Shown here piece by piece: positions 32,244 through 41,513 of a stretch of 64,000 bases of DNA. The stretch's first letter is position 1. Each line of letters starts with the position of its first letter. The DNA lies in contig NZ_VCIX01000092.1 in assembly GCF_006345825.1 (NCBI RefSeq), forward strand, positions 1,984,001-2,048,000, read 5' to 3'. The notes beneath the pieces were generated by a model. It did not search any database. It was not told the DNA's origin and saw only the letters and a list, made by a program, of their open reading frames with translations. The position numbers and the translations under genes are program-made. The stretch is from Paenibacillus paridis (GTDB lineage Bacteria > Bacillota > Bacilli > Paenibacillales > Paenibacillaceae).

Positions 32244-33407
32244 TTAATCGCTGCACACTGCAATCGGCAAATCCGCTTCAATGCCCAGTACCCGGTAATA
32301 GATTTGCTCGTATTGCGTGGTAATGACATCATTGCAAAATTCATTTCTAGCTCGGAATATGCAAGCCTCTTTAAACTGTGCATGCAGCTTCTCATCAAGC
32401 AGCAGCCGCTCCACGTTTTTGGCCATATCCTCTACATCGCCAATCGGCGAAAGGAAACCTGTCTCGCCATGCGTAATAAGCTCAGGAATGCCGCCAGCAT
32501 CCGACCCAATCGTTGGCACGCCGCAGGCCATCGCCTCAAGCGCTACGAGACCAAAACTTTCCTTCTCTGACGGAAGCAATAGTACGTCGGCCATTGAAAT
32601 AACCTGTGCTACATCCTCTTGTTTGCCAAGGAAATGAACCCTGTCCTCCAGCCCAAGCTGTCGGATTTTACATTGAATTTTTGATAGCTCCGGCCCCTCG
32701 CCTACAAGCAGAAGCTTAGATGGCACGTTTTGGGATACTTGAGCAAAAATATCCACGACGTCGCCGACACGCTTAACGGGACGGAAGTTGGAAATGTGCA
32801 TTAAAATTTTCTCGTGCGGCTCAGCATAATCCGAGCGCAGCGATACCACGTCGCGCGGATAGTATACCCGCTTGTCGACAAAGTTGTAAGTTAAATCGAT
32901 TGGCGTTGTAATATCCAGCAGTTGCCTGGTTTCATTGATCAAATCCGTGGAAACAGCGGTTACAGCGTCGCTTTGGTGGATGGCAAGCCGAATCAGGTTT
33001 TTCAAGGATTCATCCTGAGCGAGCACCGTAATATCTGTCCCGTGCAAAGTCGTAACGGTCTTCAAGCCGTCGCCATTCATCTGTTTGGCCAAATAAGCAC
33101 AAACCGCATGGGGCACTGCGTAATGGACATGCAGCAAATCGAGCTGTTGCATTTTGGCTACTTGAGCCATCTTGCTCGCTAAAGCCAGATCGTAAGGCGG
33201 GAAACGGAACACATAATAATCGTTAACCTCAACCTCATGGTAAAATATATTTTTATTAAAGTGACCCAATCGAAACGGGATGCTGTGAGTAATAAAATGA
33301 ATTTCATGACCTCGCTCTGCGAGCAGCTTCCCGAGCTCAGTAGCAACGACGCCTGAACCGCCCAGGGTTGGGTAGCAGGTTATGCCAATCTTTAATTTTC
33401 TCGCCAA
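32244..33407 (-). CDS. bshA: N-acetyl-alpha-D-glucosaminyl-L-malate synthase (bacillithiol)
   Basis: GT4-family glycosyltransferase joining GlcNAc to malate, the first step of bacillithiol synthesis. The 387-aa protein starts with KIGITCYPTLGGSGVVATELGK and has the C-terminal nucleotide-sugar motif LLLPSEKESFGLVALEAMACGVPTIGSDAGGIPE. I chose the TTG at 33407, 10 bp after AGGAGG. The frame extends to 33434. It is adjacent to bshB1 in the same operon, as in B. subtilis. Confidence 0.95.
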   Translation of the reverse strand: MARKLKIGITCYPTLGGSGVVATELGKLLAERGHEIHFITHSIPFRLGHFNKNIFYHEVEVNDYYVFRFPPYDLALASKMAQVAKMQQLDLLHVHYAVPHAVCAYLAKQMNGDGLKTVTTLHGTDITVLAQDESLKNLIRLAIHQSDAVTAVSTDLINETRQLLDITTPIDLTYNFVDKRVYYPRDVVSLRSDYAEPHEKILMHISNFRPVKRVGDVVDIFAQVSQNVPSKLLLVGEGPELSKIQCKIRQLGLEDRVHFLGKQEDVAQVISMADVLLLPSEKESFGLVALEAMACGVPTIGSDAGGIPELITHGETGFLSPIGDVEDMAKNVERLLLDEKLHAQFKEACIFRARNEFCNDVITTQYEQIYYRVLGIEADLPIAVCSD

Positions 33408-33470
33408 TGTTGTCGCGCCTCCTGTGTTCATCACGTATATCTATTGTATTACACAAGAGCTGTACGAATA

Positions 33471-34169
33471 TCAAAATAATTGTACGGCGTGAGGTCGCTT
33501 TATCGCAAAGCCCTCGGCATACGCCCAGCCTCTTGTTTGTCCGAGCAGCGAATCACGCGCTTCTACCCGTTCCACATAATGATTCGTGAGCGGCGTAGCA
33601 ACACGGTCTGAACCGGCTGCAGCTGCGTCGAATTGGGAACGGTAAGCTAGCAGCGCGTTTCGCTTTGTTTCTTGAAATTCACTGATATCTACAATCAAAG
33701 ACACTTGGTCTACGTCATTTATATAATAATAAATCAACTGCGAGACTGAAACTGCAGGCAGTTCCGGCATATACCGGCGCAGCTTGGCATTAAAAACAGC
33801 TTCTTCAATTAATCGGCTTGCGGCCACATGGTCAGGATGCCTGTCCACCCAATAAGGAGCGAACACGACACGAGGCTGATGTTTGCGAATTTCCGCAACG
33901 ATTCGCTCGATTTGCTGCTTCGATGGTTCAAGCCCGCGGTCTGGCAAGCCCAGATTGGAGCGCATGGCAAGACCAAGGACATGAGACGCGTCTGACGCTT
34001 CCTTCTTTCGCAGCTCTACTGTGCCGTTGGAGGACATCTCTGCTTCAGTCAAATCGCATACGCCAACCCGGAGGCCGGCTTGAACATGCTTGGCAATCGT
34101 GCCGCCCATTCCAATCTCGGCGTCGTCTGCGTGAGCCCCAAATACGAGAATATCCAGCGCCTCGCTCAT
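33471..34169 (-). CDS. bshB1: Bacillithiol biosynthesis deacetylase BshB1
   Basis: Zinc-dependent PIG-L/LmbE-type deacetylase that removes acetyl from GlcNAc-malate. The AHADDAEIG motif near the N-terminus and the VDRHPDHVAASRL motif (about residue 113) provide zinc ligands. At 232 aa it has family length. Its ATG overlaps the mgsA stop by 4 bp, and bshA follows, so both early bacillithiol enzymes are co-transcribed. Confidence 0.95.
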   Translation of the reverse strand: MSEALDILVFGAHADDAEIGMGGTIAKHVQAGLRVGVCDLTEAEMSSNGTVELRKKEASDASHVLGLAMRSNLGLPDRGLEPSKQQIERIVAEIRKHQPRVVFAPYWVDRHPDHVAASRLIEEAVFNAKLRRYMPELPAVSVSQLIYYYINDVDQVSLIVDISEFQETKRNALLAYRSQFDAAAAGSDRVATPLTNHYVERVEARDSLLGQTRGWAYAEGFAIKRPHAVQLF

Positions 34170-34588
34170 TCCGCGACACCTGGTTTGTATTTATGGACAA
34201 GCTCACGCCAAGCAAAGTCGCCGCGTTCCAGCGCTTTGACCAACAATTCGGCTGTGGCCACGTTTGTTGCAACAGGGATACCCTGAACATCGCACAGTCG
34301 AAGCAAGGCAATAATGTCCGGCTCATGCGGCTGCGCCATTAGGGGATCGCGCAAAAATATAATCAAATCCATCTCATTCTGCGCTACTAATGCACCGATT
34401 TGCTGGTCTCCGCCAAGCGGCCCCGACATAAAGCGATGAATGGAGAGATTGGTTTGTTCCATAATTCGAGTACCCGTTGTACCGGTAGAATATAGCTTGT
34501 GCGGCACAAATACTTTCTCGTAGGCAATGACAAAGTTTACGATTTCCTCTTTTTTGCGATCATGTGCGATAAATGCAATGTTTAACAT
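34166..34588 (-). CDS. mgsA: Methylglyoxal synthase
   Basis: Converts dihydroxyacetone phosphate to methylglyoxal and phosphate. The 140-aa protein begins IAFIAHDRKKEEIVNF and has the STGTTG phosphate loop, the SGPLGGDQQIGA segment and the catalytic aspartate in DLIIFLRDP. It lies next to bacillithiol genes, as in B. subtilis; bacillithiol is the thiol cofactor for methylglyoxal detoxification. The start has GGAGAGGGG. Confidence 0.96.
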   Translation of the reverse strand: MLNIAFIAHDRKKEEIVNFVIAYEKVFVPHKLYSTGTTGTRIMEQTNLSIHRFMSGPLGGDQQIGALVAQNEMDLIIFLRDPLMAQPHEPDIIALLRLCDVQGIPVATNVATAELLVKALERGDFAWRELVHKYKPGVAE

Positions 34589-34618
34589 GCCGTTCCCCTC
34601 TCCTGCTGCCGAATCAAA

Positions 34619-35425
34619 CTAATCCATAATATGTTCAAAGCCATAAATTAAGCCGCTGTAGGTCATAACCTTCTTGACAGCAACGTTTACGCCTGGCATA
34701 TAGCCTGCGCGATCATAGGAATCATGACGGATCTTGAGCGTTTGCCCATGCCCGCCGAATACGACTTCTTGTTGTGCGAATACGCCTGGGAGCCTGACGC
34801 TATGTATACGGAATCCGTTATAGTAGCCGCCTCGCGCGCCTTCGATTACTTCTTCCTCTTTGGGATTTCCTTGTTTAAGCTCCATACGCGCCTGCGAGAT
34901 GAGCTCTGCCGTTTTGATCGATGTGCCTGAAGGGGCATCCAGCTTCTGGTCGCCGTGATACTCTATAATTTCAACATGCGGCAAATACTTCGATGCTTCA
35001 GCCGCAAACTTCATCATTAGAATCGCGCCTATCGAGAAATTCGGAGCAATCAAGCCTCCAATGCCTTTCTCTTGGCAAAGCTCGTCCAACTCCTCGATCT
35101 GTTCAGGCGTAAATCCGGTTGTCCCCATAATGGGACGGACACCAAATGCGATCGATGTTTTGGCATTGGAATATGCCACTTGTGGAACCGTAAAGTCAAC
35201 CAGCACATCCGCTTTGGCCCCGCTTAGCGCTTCTTCTAGCGTAGCGCTTGCCAAAACGCCCGTATTGGCCGCTCCGGCAAATATGCCGGCGTCTACGGGA
35301 CCTGCCGAAGGAGCGACGGCCGCAACCAGTTGAAGCGTCTCATCCTCCAGCACCATTTTCACAACCTCACGGCCCATTCTTCCGCTAGCCCCTGCTACTG
35401 CAACTCGTATTTTTTGTATCGTCAT
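34619..35425 (-). CDS. dapB: 4-hydroxy-tetrahydrodipicolinate reductase
   Basis: Lysine/diaminopimelate pathway reductase. The N-terminal NAD(P)H motif is VAVAGASGRMGREVV, and the conserved E-Y-H-G-D-x-K catalytic box reads IEYHGDQKLDAPSGT. The frame extends to 35434, but the ATG at 35425 follows AGGTG, giving 268 aa. It begins six bases after the upstream TPR gene ends. It supplies meso-diaminopimelate for peptidoglycan and dipicolinate for spores. Confidence 0.97.
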   Translation of the reverse strand: MTIQKIRVAVAGASGRMGREVVKMVLEDETLQLVAAVAPSAGPVDAGIFAGAANTGVLASATLEEALSGAKADVLVDFTVPQVAYSNAKTSIAFGVRPIMGTTGFTPEQIEELDELCQEKGIGGLIAPNFSIGAILMMKFAAEASKYLPHVEIIEYHGDQKLDAPSGTSIKTAELISQARMELKQGNPKEEEVIEGARGGYYNGFRIHSVRLPGVFAQQEVVFGGHGQTLKIRHDSYDRAGYMPGVNVAVKKVMTYSGLIYGFEHIMD

Positions 35426-35430
35426 GCTAT

Positions 35431-35976
35431 TCACCTGTTCCTTTTTCTTTTTCTCGCATTCGTGCTCATATATAGCATCCGCCTTTTGCGATTCACATCG
35501 GCAAATAGCCTTCTTGCAGCCGAATGGCCCGGATCAAGCCGCACCGCTTCGCGCGCATTTTTGGTCGCTTGGTCGTACTGGCCACGGGAGGCATATAATA
35601 CGCCAAGCGTGTAATACGCCCCAAAGCTAAGCGGATCAAGCATCGCAGCCTTCTCCAAAAGCTCTGCCGCTTCATCGAGCTGTGGCGGAACCTTTGCCAG
35701 CAAAATATCCGCTTCGGCAAGCAACAGCTTTGCCTCCACTGTCTGTAAATGATATTGGTACTCCGCATGTTCTGGCTCTAATTTCAAAGCATACTCGGCA
35801 TGCTGCTTCGCTTTCAACCACTTGCCGCTGCGCGCGCAAGATACAGCGCATATATGATAATAAAACGCATTTTCAGGTTCAGCCGCTATCGCTTGTTCGA
35901 ACCAATATATGGCTTGCTCGAAATCACTATTAAATATATATTCATAAGCCTTTTTGATGCAGCTCTCTCCATCCAT
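35431..35976 (-). CDS. Small TPR-repeat protein
   Basis: A 181-aa protein made almost wholly of TPR helices (about 5-155). The TPR consensus shows in FEQAIYWFEQAIAAEPENAFYYH, LKAKQHAEYALKLEPEHAEYQ and YYTLGVLYASRGQYDQATKNAREAVRLDPGH. The tail is very basic (KRKRNR). The start at 35976 is set by AAGGAGG, 8 bp upstream. It sits between mazG and dapB. Function unknown. Confidence 0.85.
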   Translation of the reverse strand: MDGESCIKKAYEYIFNSDFEQAIYWFEQAIAAEPENAFYYHICAVSCARSGKWLKAKQHAEYALKLEPEHAEYQYHLQTVEAKLLLAEADILLAKVPPQLDEAAELLEKAAMLDPLSFGAYYTLGVLYASRGQYDQATKNAREAVRLDPGHSAARRLFADVNRKRRMLYMSTNARKRKRNR

Positions 35977-36030
35977 CTGCCCATCCTCCTTGTACACAGG
36001 TTGATGGTACAGCATATGTAAGGAGCTTGT

Positions 36031-36366
36031 TTACAGTTCGGTTATTTTCTTCGTCCAACGATTGGCATCGCGGGTCGTAAATTTATGCATAACCTTATTA
36101 TGTGCTTCCGTTAAATCAATATTGAGCGAATTAGCGAAGCAGGAAAGAATAAATAAAATGTCGCCCAGCTCCATTTCAACGGTGTTTTCCGCTTCATCCG
36201 CTTTTTTGGGCTTCTCTCCATAATAATGATTTACCTCGCGGGCAAGCTCGCCTACTTCTTCTGACATTCTAGCCATCAGGGCAAGCGGGCTAAAGTAGCC
36301 TTCTTTAAATTGCGAAATGTAATCATCTACTTCTCGCTGTATATCTGATAATGTTTTTTCGGACAT
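36031..36366 (-). CDS. ypjD: MazG-like nucleotide pyrophosphohydrolase
   Basis: A 111-aa all-alpha NTP pyrophosphatase like B. subtilis YpjD. The metal-binding EEVGELAREVNH and ENTVEMELGDILFILSCFA helices carry the E-x2-E...E-x2-D pattern. It probably hydrolyses non-canonical or excess (d)NTPs. The start at 36366 (MSEKTLSDIQ) follows AAAGGA and matches the family length; the frame extends to 36402. It heads the mazG-TPR-dapB-mgsA block. Confidence 0.93.
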   Translation of the reverse strand: MSEKTLSDIQREVDDYISQFKEGYFSPLALMARMSEEVGELAREVNHYYGEKPKKADEAENTVEMELGDILFILSCFANSLNIDLTEAHNKVMHKFTTRDANRWTKKITEL

Positions 36367-36553
36367 CGCTACATTTCCTTTCCGTCGATAGCTATACCTC
36401 ACTATGTTAACGTAAAGCTCTATTCAAAATCAATGTTTTTCGATTTAAGAAATTAAGCCATACTACACCTGAGCCAATGATTCCAAATCACAGCTTGGCT
36501 GCGCTGACATGAGGTCAGCATTGCTGAACAATAAATGAGGGAGTGTTAAAAGG

Positions 36554-37417
36554 ATGACGAAAATGGTAAGGCAAATGCGAATCGTTATTCCGATCCTGCT
36601 GGGCACGGCAATCTATGCGTTCGGATTGCATTATTTCGTCATTCCCAACCAATTAATGGAGGGCGGCGTAACAGGTATCGCTGTATTGCTTAATTACGCA
36701 GCAAACATACCGCTTTCCATCTCTACACTCGTTTTGAATATTCCGTTGTTTTTCCTCGGCTGGAGAGCGCTAGGCCGCGGACAAATGATGTATACGCTCA
36801 TCGGCATTATCGCCTTGTCAGGCTTCTTGGCATTGATGGAGCAGCTTATCGACCATCAATGGCTTATCCCTTTCACAAGTTCGCACGATTACATGTTAGC
36901 GGCTCTTTACGCAGGCGTGACCTTGGGAACAGGGCTTGGCATCGTATTTCGATTCGGAGGCACCACTGGAGGCGTAGATATTGTTGCACGGATCCTCTCA
37001 CGGTCGAAGGGAATCAGCATGGGCCAAATTATTTTAGCGTTTGATGCGCTCATTATCGGAATTTCGTTGTTCTATATTTCCATAGAAAAGGTGCTTTACA
37101 CGCTAGTTACCGTATTTATCGCTTCTAAGCTGATTGATTTCATCCAAGACGGCGCATATGCTGCAAAAGCCTTCTCCATCATCTCCGAACACGGCGAGGC
37201 GATTGCCGCTAAAATTACGCAAGAGCTGGAGCGTGGGGTCACGCTCGTCCCTGCAAAAGGCGCCTTCTCCGGACAGCAAAAAGAGATCGTCTATTGCGTT
37301 GTCCAGAGGCAAGAAATCCGCCGTCTGAAACTGATCGTTCGCAATATAGATCCCCGTGCGTTTATCGTTATCAATGAAGTGCAGGACGTGCTAGGCGAAG
37401 GCTTTAAAGAGGAATAG
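36554..37417 (+). CDS. YitT family membrane protein (YpjC-like)
   Basis: A 287-aa protein with five to six membrane helices in residues 8-190 (RIVIPILLGTAIYAFGLHYF, FRFGGTTGGVDIVARI) followed by a C-terminal cytoplasmic DUF2179 domain (about 215-280: ITQELERGVTLVPAKGAFSG, IVRNIDPRAFIVINEVQDVLGEGF). The family's function is not established. In B. subtilis the corresponding ypjC lies in the same strand as its neighbours; here it is reversed and convergent with ypjB. Confidence 0.92.
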   Translation: MTKMVRQMRIVIPILLGTAIYAFGLHYFVIPNQLMEGGVTGIAVLLNYAANIPLSISTLVLNIPLFFLGWRALGRGQMMYTLIGIIALSGFLALMEQLIDHQWLIPFTSSHDYMLAALYAGVTLGTGLGIVFRFGGTTGGVDIVARILSRSKGISMGQIILAFDALIIGISLFYISIEKVLYTLVTVFIASKLIDFIQDGAYAAKAFSIISEHGEAIAAKITQELERGVTLVPAKGAFSGQQKEIVYCVVQRQEIRRLKLIVRNIDPRAFIVINEVQDVLGEGFKEE

Positions 37418-37421
37418 CTAA

Positions 37422-38294
37422 TTATTGAATCGGCTTTACGCCAAACGGATTGGCTTTGTATTTCCTCCAGCCCGAGTACGTTAGAATTGCTGAAATAAGG
37501 GCTCCCATAAACAGCGTCCAGCTGAGTGGATTCGAAGTTGGCACAACGGCTATCGCCGGCATTGAATCCGCTCGTCCGCTCTGTTCGAACAAACGCATGA
37601 CCGCTTCCTTCAGTGACATAATGGATCGGTCAACTGCGGCATCGTTGGTCCTATTGTTTGCGCTTGCTTCCAGCAACAGATTCGTATACCGGATCCTTTC
37701 CCCCGTCTCAGCCTCATACTTGCTTCCATATAATAAGGTCAACGCAGGTCGTATCCTTCCGGCATGCTCCTCCAAGCTTCTCATTGCGGCACGCGCAGCA
37801 ACGGCCCCGTCATTCGTCTGGCGCTTCCAAGCTTTCTCTACGCGCGTCAGATCATCCAGCATAACCTTTTCATATTGCAGCCACAATGCATGCTCAGGCC
37901 GAACTAGAGCATCCGACGCCAGCCTTATTCGTGCTGCTTCCATCAGCCAGCCTGAACCGGTCTGACTGTTTAGAAGCGTTTTCTCTATGGCTGCCGCATC
38001 TTGTCCAATTACGAGCCAGCCCTCTGGTTGCCCGGAAGCATTCTTAAGTTCGCTAGCAATCACATGCTGCAACTGCTGAACATACTGGTAGCCCGCTTGA
38101 CGGTTATTCGCAAAAGCGGCTTCATATAAGGAGCTTGCGATTTGGTCCAATCGCTGCAGCTGGTCAAATGAGCTCGTTGAAAATTGGTTTGCGGAAAATG
38201 CTTTGTCTGCTGGGGCTCCGCCCCATACCGTTCCTGCCAAGCCGGTCGTCATGAGGATACAAATGACGAATGGAATAAATAACCGCATCTTCAT
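37422..38294 (-). CDS. ypjB: Sporulation protein YpjB-like
   Basis: A 290-aa exported protein. It has an N-terminal signal sequence (MKMRLFIPFVICILMTTGLAGTVWG), an alpha-helical extracytoplasmic region with repeated QL/LDQ heptads, and a C-terminal membrane helix (about 255-272, WTLFMGALISAILTYSGW) with a basic cytoplasmic tail. This matches the SpoYpjB family, reported as sporulation-linked. The ATG at 38294 is 6 bp after GGGGGG; the frame reaches 38414. Neighbours ypjA and qcrCBA reproduce the Bacillus order. Confidence 0.88.
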   Translation of the reverse strand: MKMRLFIPFVICILMTTGLAGTVWGGAPADKAFSANQFSTSSFDQLQRLDQIASSLYEAAFANNRQAGYQYVQQLQHVIASELKNASGQPEGWLVIGQDAAAIEKTLLNSQTGSGWLMEAARIRLASDALVRPEHALWLQYEKVMLDDLTRVEKAWKRQTNDGAVAARAAMRSLEEHAGRIRPALTLLYGSKYEAETGERIRYTNLLLEASANNRTNDAAVDRSIMSLKEAVMRLFEQSGRADSMPAIAVVPTSNPLSWTLFMGALISAILTYSGWRKYKANPFGVKPIQ

Positions 38295-38337
38295 GGACAT
38301 CCCCCCCATAGTACACTCTATGAGGGGATGTCCAACG

Positions 38338-38967
38338 TTATGCCTTCTTTCTAAAGCGCCAGACCAGCACAGCTGCTCCGAAGCTAAAGAAGGATAAACC
38401 ATATGTAAATGCACGGACAGCGTCTAAATCATCATCAAGCTGGTCGGCCAGATACGGAAATACGCCATACGTATAGTCGACCGTGTCATTGAGAAGAAGC
38501 CAGCCTGTAGCAACAACAAGAGCAGCAAGGCCCGCTTTCATAAATCTAAAAAAGAGCAAAGCTTCAAAAGCCATCCCCAGATGGGACGCCATCAGCATAA
38601 AATGCTGCCAATTCAGCTCAGCGCCCTGCCACGCTCCTGCCAGGATCATCGAAACGGCCCAAATCCCGTACTTCACCGAGCAGACGACGGCCAAAGCTTC
38701 TATTATACTGCGGCCCACTTTGGCTGGCGCTGAAGGATTACGTGACGGAAATAAGAAATAGAGCAGCGTAAGCGTAAAGAACAAGCTTGCAGTCGGCGAA
38801 TCAGGAACAAAAACGATTTGCCACAGTGGATGGTTATCAAGCGTATCGATCAGCTGGCTCTCATACCAGATGTAACCGTAGATCGTACCTCCCAAATTAA
38901 CAAGAAACAACGGCCATAAAAAAGTACGGCTAAGTAAAAATTCGCGGCTCCAGAAATAAGCGAGCAT
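38338..38967 (-). CDS. ypjA: DUF1405 membrane protein YpjA
   Basis: A 209-aa membrane protein with about six hydrophobic helices. Family markers are FLWPLFLVNLGGTIYGYIWYESQL and IWAVSMILAGA. The B. subtilis homologue is 185 aa. The frame begins at a TTG (39012), but I prefer the ATG at 38967 with AAGGAG 12 bp upstream; the start is uncertain. It follows qcrC after a terminator and precedes ypjB by 43 bp. No function is known. Confidence 0.88.
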   Translation of the reverse strand: MLAYFWSREFLLSRTFLWPLFLVNLGGTIYGYIWYESQLIDTLDNHPLWQIVFVPDSPTASLFFTLTLLYFLFPSRNPSAPAKVGRSIIEALAVVCSVKYGIWAVSMILAGAWQGAELNWQHFMLMASHLGMAFEALLFFRFMKAGLAALVVATGWLLLNDTVDYTYGVFPYLADQLDDDLDAVRAFTYGLSFFSFGAAVLVWRFRKKA

Positions 38968-39109
38968 GTTGAACCACTTCTCCTTCGACCTCTTAAAATG
39001 TTCTTGGTTCAAATAAAAACGCCTTCGGCTTCCATTAGACGCTGACGCAGCTTTGACGATAAAATATAAGCCTTTTATACGCTAATCAACCTATTCAATC
39101 TTATATTCC

Positions 39110-39146
39110 GAAAAAAAACCTGACCGTGGAATACGATCAGGTTTTT
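39110..39146 (-). terminator. Terminator after qcrABC
   Basis: AACCTGA pairs with TCAGGTT, extended by an inner CGT/ACG helix, followed by TTTTTTTT on the minus strand. Confidence 0.85.
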
Positions 39147-39156
39147 CTCGAACGGT

Positions 39157-40032
39157 TTATTCTGCTGTCGCTTTTTGCTTGGACAGCCATGTGGATAGCT
39201 CATCAATTTCTTCAGTCGAGAGTGATTCTTTGAAAGAAGGCATTGCGCCATTGCCCCGCCCATTCGTAATCGTCTCAACGAGTTGCTCTTTCGACAATCT
39301 GTCACCTACACCAATTAGGCTTGGTGCATTTCCTTGGCCTTTAAGATCAGCGGCGTGACAGCCAACACAAGCTGCTTGCTTCGCAATATCCATTGCTGGA
39401 TCATTGGCGTCAACAAGTGAAGCTTCCACGGTTGGTTTCGTGTAGTTTGGACGCTCTTTTCCTGCTTCCGCAGCTTCACGAGCCTTCTCTTCCCGTTCAA
39501 TATGTTCCGGAACTTGTCCGTTAATTTCCAATTGATGCTGGTAGTGATCCCAAGATACAACTGTCAAATAAACACATGCGATAAGCGTTAAGCCCATCAA
39601 GGAAGACGCGATTGGACGACGGTAGAAGCGGCGCTCCTTACCTGTATCCAAAAACGGTGCAAGCAGCAAAGCGCCGAACATAACACCCGGTATACCAACC
39701 GTACCTAGCAAGATGTAATCTTGCGAAACGTACGGGTATTTCAAAAATTGATACAGGAACAAGAAGTACCAGTCTGGCATCGGTATGAAAGCCGCGTTCG
39801 TCGGATCTGCTGGATAACCAAGCGGAGCCGGCTCAGCAATGACCCATACTAGAAAGCCAACTAGCACGACGCAGCCGACCATCCATTCCTTAAGCAGGAA
39901 GTTCGGAATAAATGCTTCCGATTTGCCTGGAAAAGATGTATAGTCCGGCGGAATGTTCGGATGGTTGTTTTTCTTGACACGCGAGTCGCCTACATAGACA
40001 ACCTTCTCGTTCGAATTATGACCATGCGCCAT
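39157..40032 (-). CDS. qcrC: Menaquinol:cytochrome c reductase cytochrome b/c subunit
   Basis: A fusion of cytochrome b6f subunit IV and cytochrome c, 291 aa. The N-terminal two-thirds has membrane helices (about 52-68, 110-126, 145-162) and the PDWYFLFLYQFLKYP motif. The C-terminal 80 residues form a c-type cytochrome with CVGCH haem attachment and a methionine ligand in GAMPSF. With QcrA and QcrB it makes the bc complex of Gram-positive bacteria, passing electrons from menaquinol to cytochrome c. Confidence 0.96.
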   Translation of the reverse strand: MAHGHNSNEKVVYVGDSRVKKNNHPNIPPDYTSFPGKSEAFIPNFLLKEWMVGCVVLVGFLVWVIAEPAPLGYPADPTNAAFIPMPDWYFLFLYQFLKYPYVSQDYILLGTVGIPGVMFGALLLAPFLDTGKERRFYRRPIASSLMGLTLIACVYLTVVSWDHYQHQLEINGQVPEHIEREEKAREAAEAGKERPNYTKPTVEASLVDANDPAMDIAKQAACVGCHAADLKGQGNAPSLIGVGDRLSKEQLVETITNGRGNGAMPSFKESLSTEEIDELSTWLSKQKATAE

Positions 40033-40050
40033 AAGTAAGCCTCCCTTCGC

Positions 40051-40722
40051 TTAAAGTGGTCCAGAAATACCTTGTTTCCGAATCATGATAAAGTGCGCTG
40101 CCAACATTGCAATCAGTGCGCCAGGCAAGAAGAATACATGGATCGCAAAGAAACGTGTTAGCGTTTGCGCGCCTACGATATCGCCCCCATATAGGAATGA
40201 AGCGAGATACGGTCCGATCACCGGTACGGATTCAGCAATTTGGACACCAACTTTTGTTGCGTAGTAAGCTTTGTTATCCCAAGGAAGCAGGTAACCTGTA
40301 AATCCAAGGCCTAACATGATAAAGAAGATCAGCATTCCGACAACCCAGTTCATTTCGCGCGGTGCCTTGTAAGAACCGGTAAAAAACACTCGGAGGGTAT
40401 GTAGGAACATCATAACGATAACTAAGCTTGCCCCAAAATGGTGCATGCCTCGAACAATTTGTCCGAATGCTACCTTGTGCTGCAGGTAATCAACGCTCGC
40501 ATAAGCGTTAATGATGTCCGGAACATAATACATCGTCAAGAACATACCGGACAAGATTTGAATGACTGTGATGAAAAACGTCAAGCCGCCGAAGCAATAA
40601 ACGAATGCAGAGAAATGATGTGCCGGGTTAACGTGCTCAGGCACTTCGTGGTCAGCCACATCTCTCCATAGCGGCGTAATGTCAAGACGTTCGTCGATCC
40701 AGTTGTATACACTTTTAAACAT
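40051..40722 (-). CDS. qcrB: Menaquinol:cytochrome c reductase cytochrome b subunit
   Basis: A 223-aa cytochrome b6-type protein with four membrane helices. Paired haem histidines are visible in GQIVRGMHHFGASLVIVMMFLH and FFAIHVFFLPGALIAMLAAHF. GLGFTGYLLPWD marks the quinol site. The N-terminus is near identical in pattern to B. subtilis QcrB (DERLDITP, HEVPEHVNPAHHFSAFVYCFGG). The ATG at 40722 is 10 bp after AAGGAGG; a TTG at 40728 is too close. Confidence 0.97.
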   Translation of the reverse strand: MFKSVYNWIDERLDITPLWRDVADHEVPEHVNPAHHFSAFVYCFGGLTFFITVIQILSGMFLTMYYVPDIINAYASVDYLQHKVAFGQIVRGMHHFGASLVIVMMFLHTLRVFFTGSYKAPREMNWVVGMLIFFIMLGLGFTGYLLPWDNKAYYATKVGVQIAESVPVIGPYLASFLYGGDIVGAQTLTRFFAIHVFFLPGALIAMLAAHFIMIRKQGISGPL

Positions 40723-40738
40723 CTGCAATACGCCCTCC

Positions 40739-41272
40739 TTAACTCGTTCTTGTATTCGGCATTACTGGACCCAAGTACACGAATCCATTCTCGATCTTCA
40801 CTTCGTATTCATCCAATGGATTTGGGGCAACCGATAGGTTTTTCCCGTCTTGCGTGTAACGCGCGTCATGGCAAGGGCAATCGTACTCGTTTTTCCCCTT
40901 TGTGTTCCAACCAATTGTACAGCCCAAGTGCTTACAAACTGGTGAAAGGGCAAAAATTGTACCGTTTGCATCTTTCGAGATCCATGCTGCAAGCTCTGGA
41001 TCACTGACGTACCAACCGTCGATCTGATGAATTTTAAATTTGAATTCTTGCGGTTCGTTCGTAATTTTGCTCTCTTCCACAACTTTTACGTAAGTGCCCT
41101 CGCCCTTCTTCTCAAGGAGCGGGTCCACTGCAAAACGAACCATTGGCAATACCGCGCCGCCCATCATAAATGCAGTTGTGCCACCAAGCGTATATGACAA
41201 AAATTGACGCCGGGACATTTCTTTGCGCTGAACCGGTCGATGCGCGGTCTCGTGTTGTTCATGGTTACTCAT
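40739..41272 (-). CDS. qcrA: Rieske iron-sulphur subunit of menaquinol:cytochrome c reductase
   Basis: A 177-aa Rieske protein. The [2Fe-2S] ligands are in VCKHLGCTIGW and YDCPCHDARY. The N-terminus has a twin-arginine motif (MSRRQFLSY) before the membrane helix (about 27-44), so it is probably exported folded by Tat. First gene of qcrABC; a strong promoter lies 81-109 bp upstream. Confidence 0.97.
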   Translation of the reverse strand: MSNHEQHETAHRPVQRKEMSRRQFLSYTLGGTTAFMMGGAVLPMVRFAVDPLLEKKGEGTYVKVVEESKITNEPQEFKFKIHQIDGWYVSDPELAAWISKDANGTIFALSPVCKHLGCTIGWNTKGKNEYDCPCHDARYTQDGKNLSVAPNPLDEYEVKIENGFVYLGPVMPNTRTS

Positions 41273-41352
41273 CTTCTGTTCTAACCCCCTTTGCCAACCA
41301 TATCTCGCGTCTTGCCGCAGGGCAAAAACACATGACGAACTAGGACATAACT

Positions 41353-41381
41353 TATAATAGCCTAGGTGCTTAGGAGCGTCA
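41353..41381 (-). promoter_or_regulatory. Promoter of qcrABC
   Basis: On the minus strand TTGACG (41381-41376) and TATTAT (41358-41353) are 17 bp apart. The predicted start is about 75 bp before qcrA. The 240-base gap between ypiF and qcrA holds no other feature I can support. Confidence 0.7.
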
Positions 41382-41513
41382 AGAATATGGCTTCATATTT
41401 GCATGGTTATCAAAATGCCGTTCAATAATTTGTTATTATTTTGTCACATTTGACCTTGTCTGGCATTTGTTTTCCCCAAATTTTGATGATATTATACGAC
41501 AAATTCAAGATTT

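Noticed and set aside
36503..36519. GCTGAC/GTCAGC dyad upstream of the YitT gene
   Set aside because: Only 6 bp per arm; too short to claim as an operator or hairpin without conservation.
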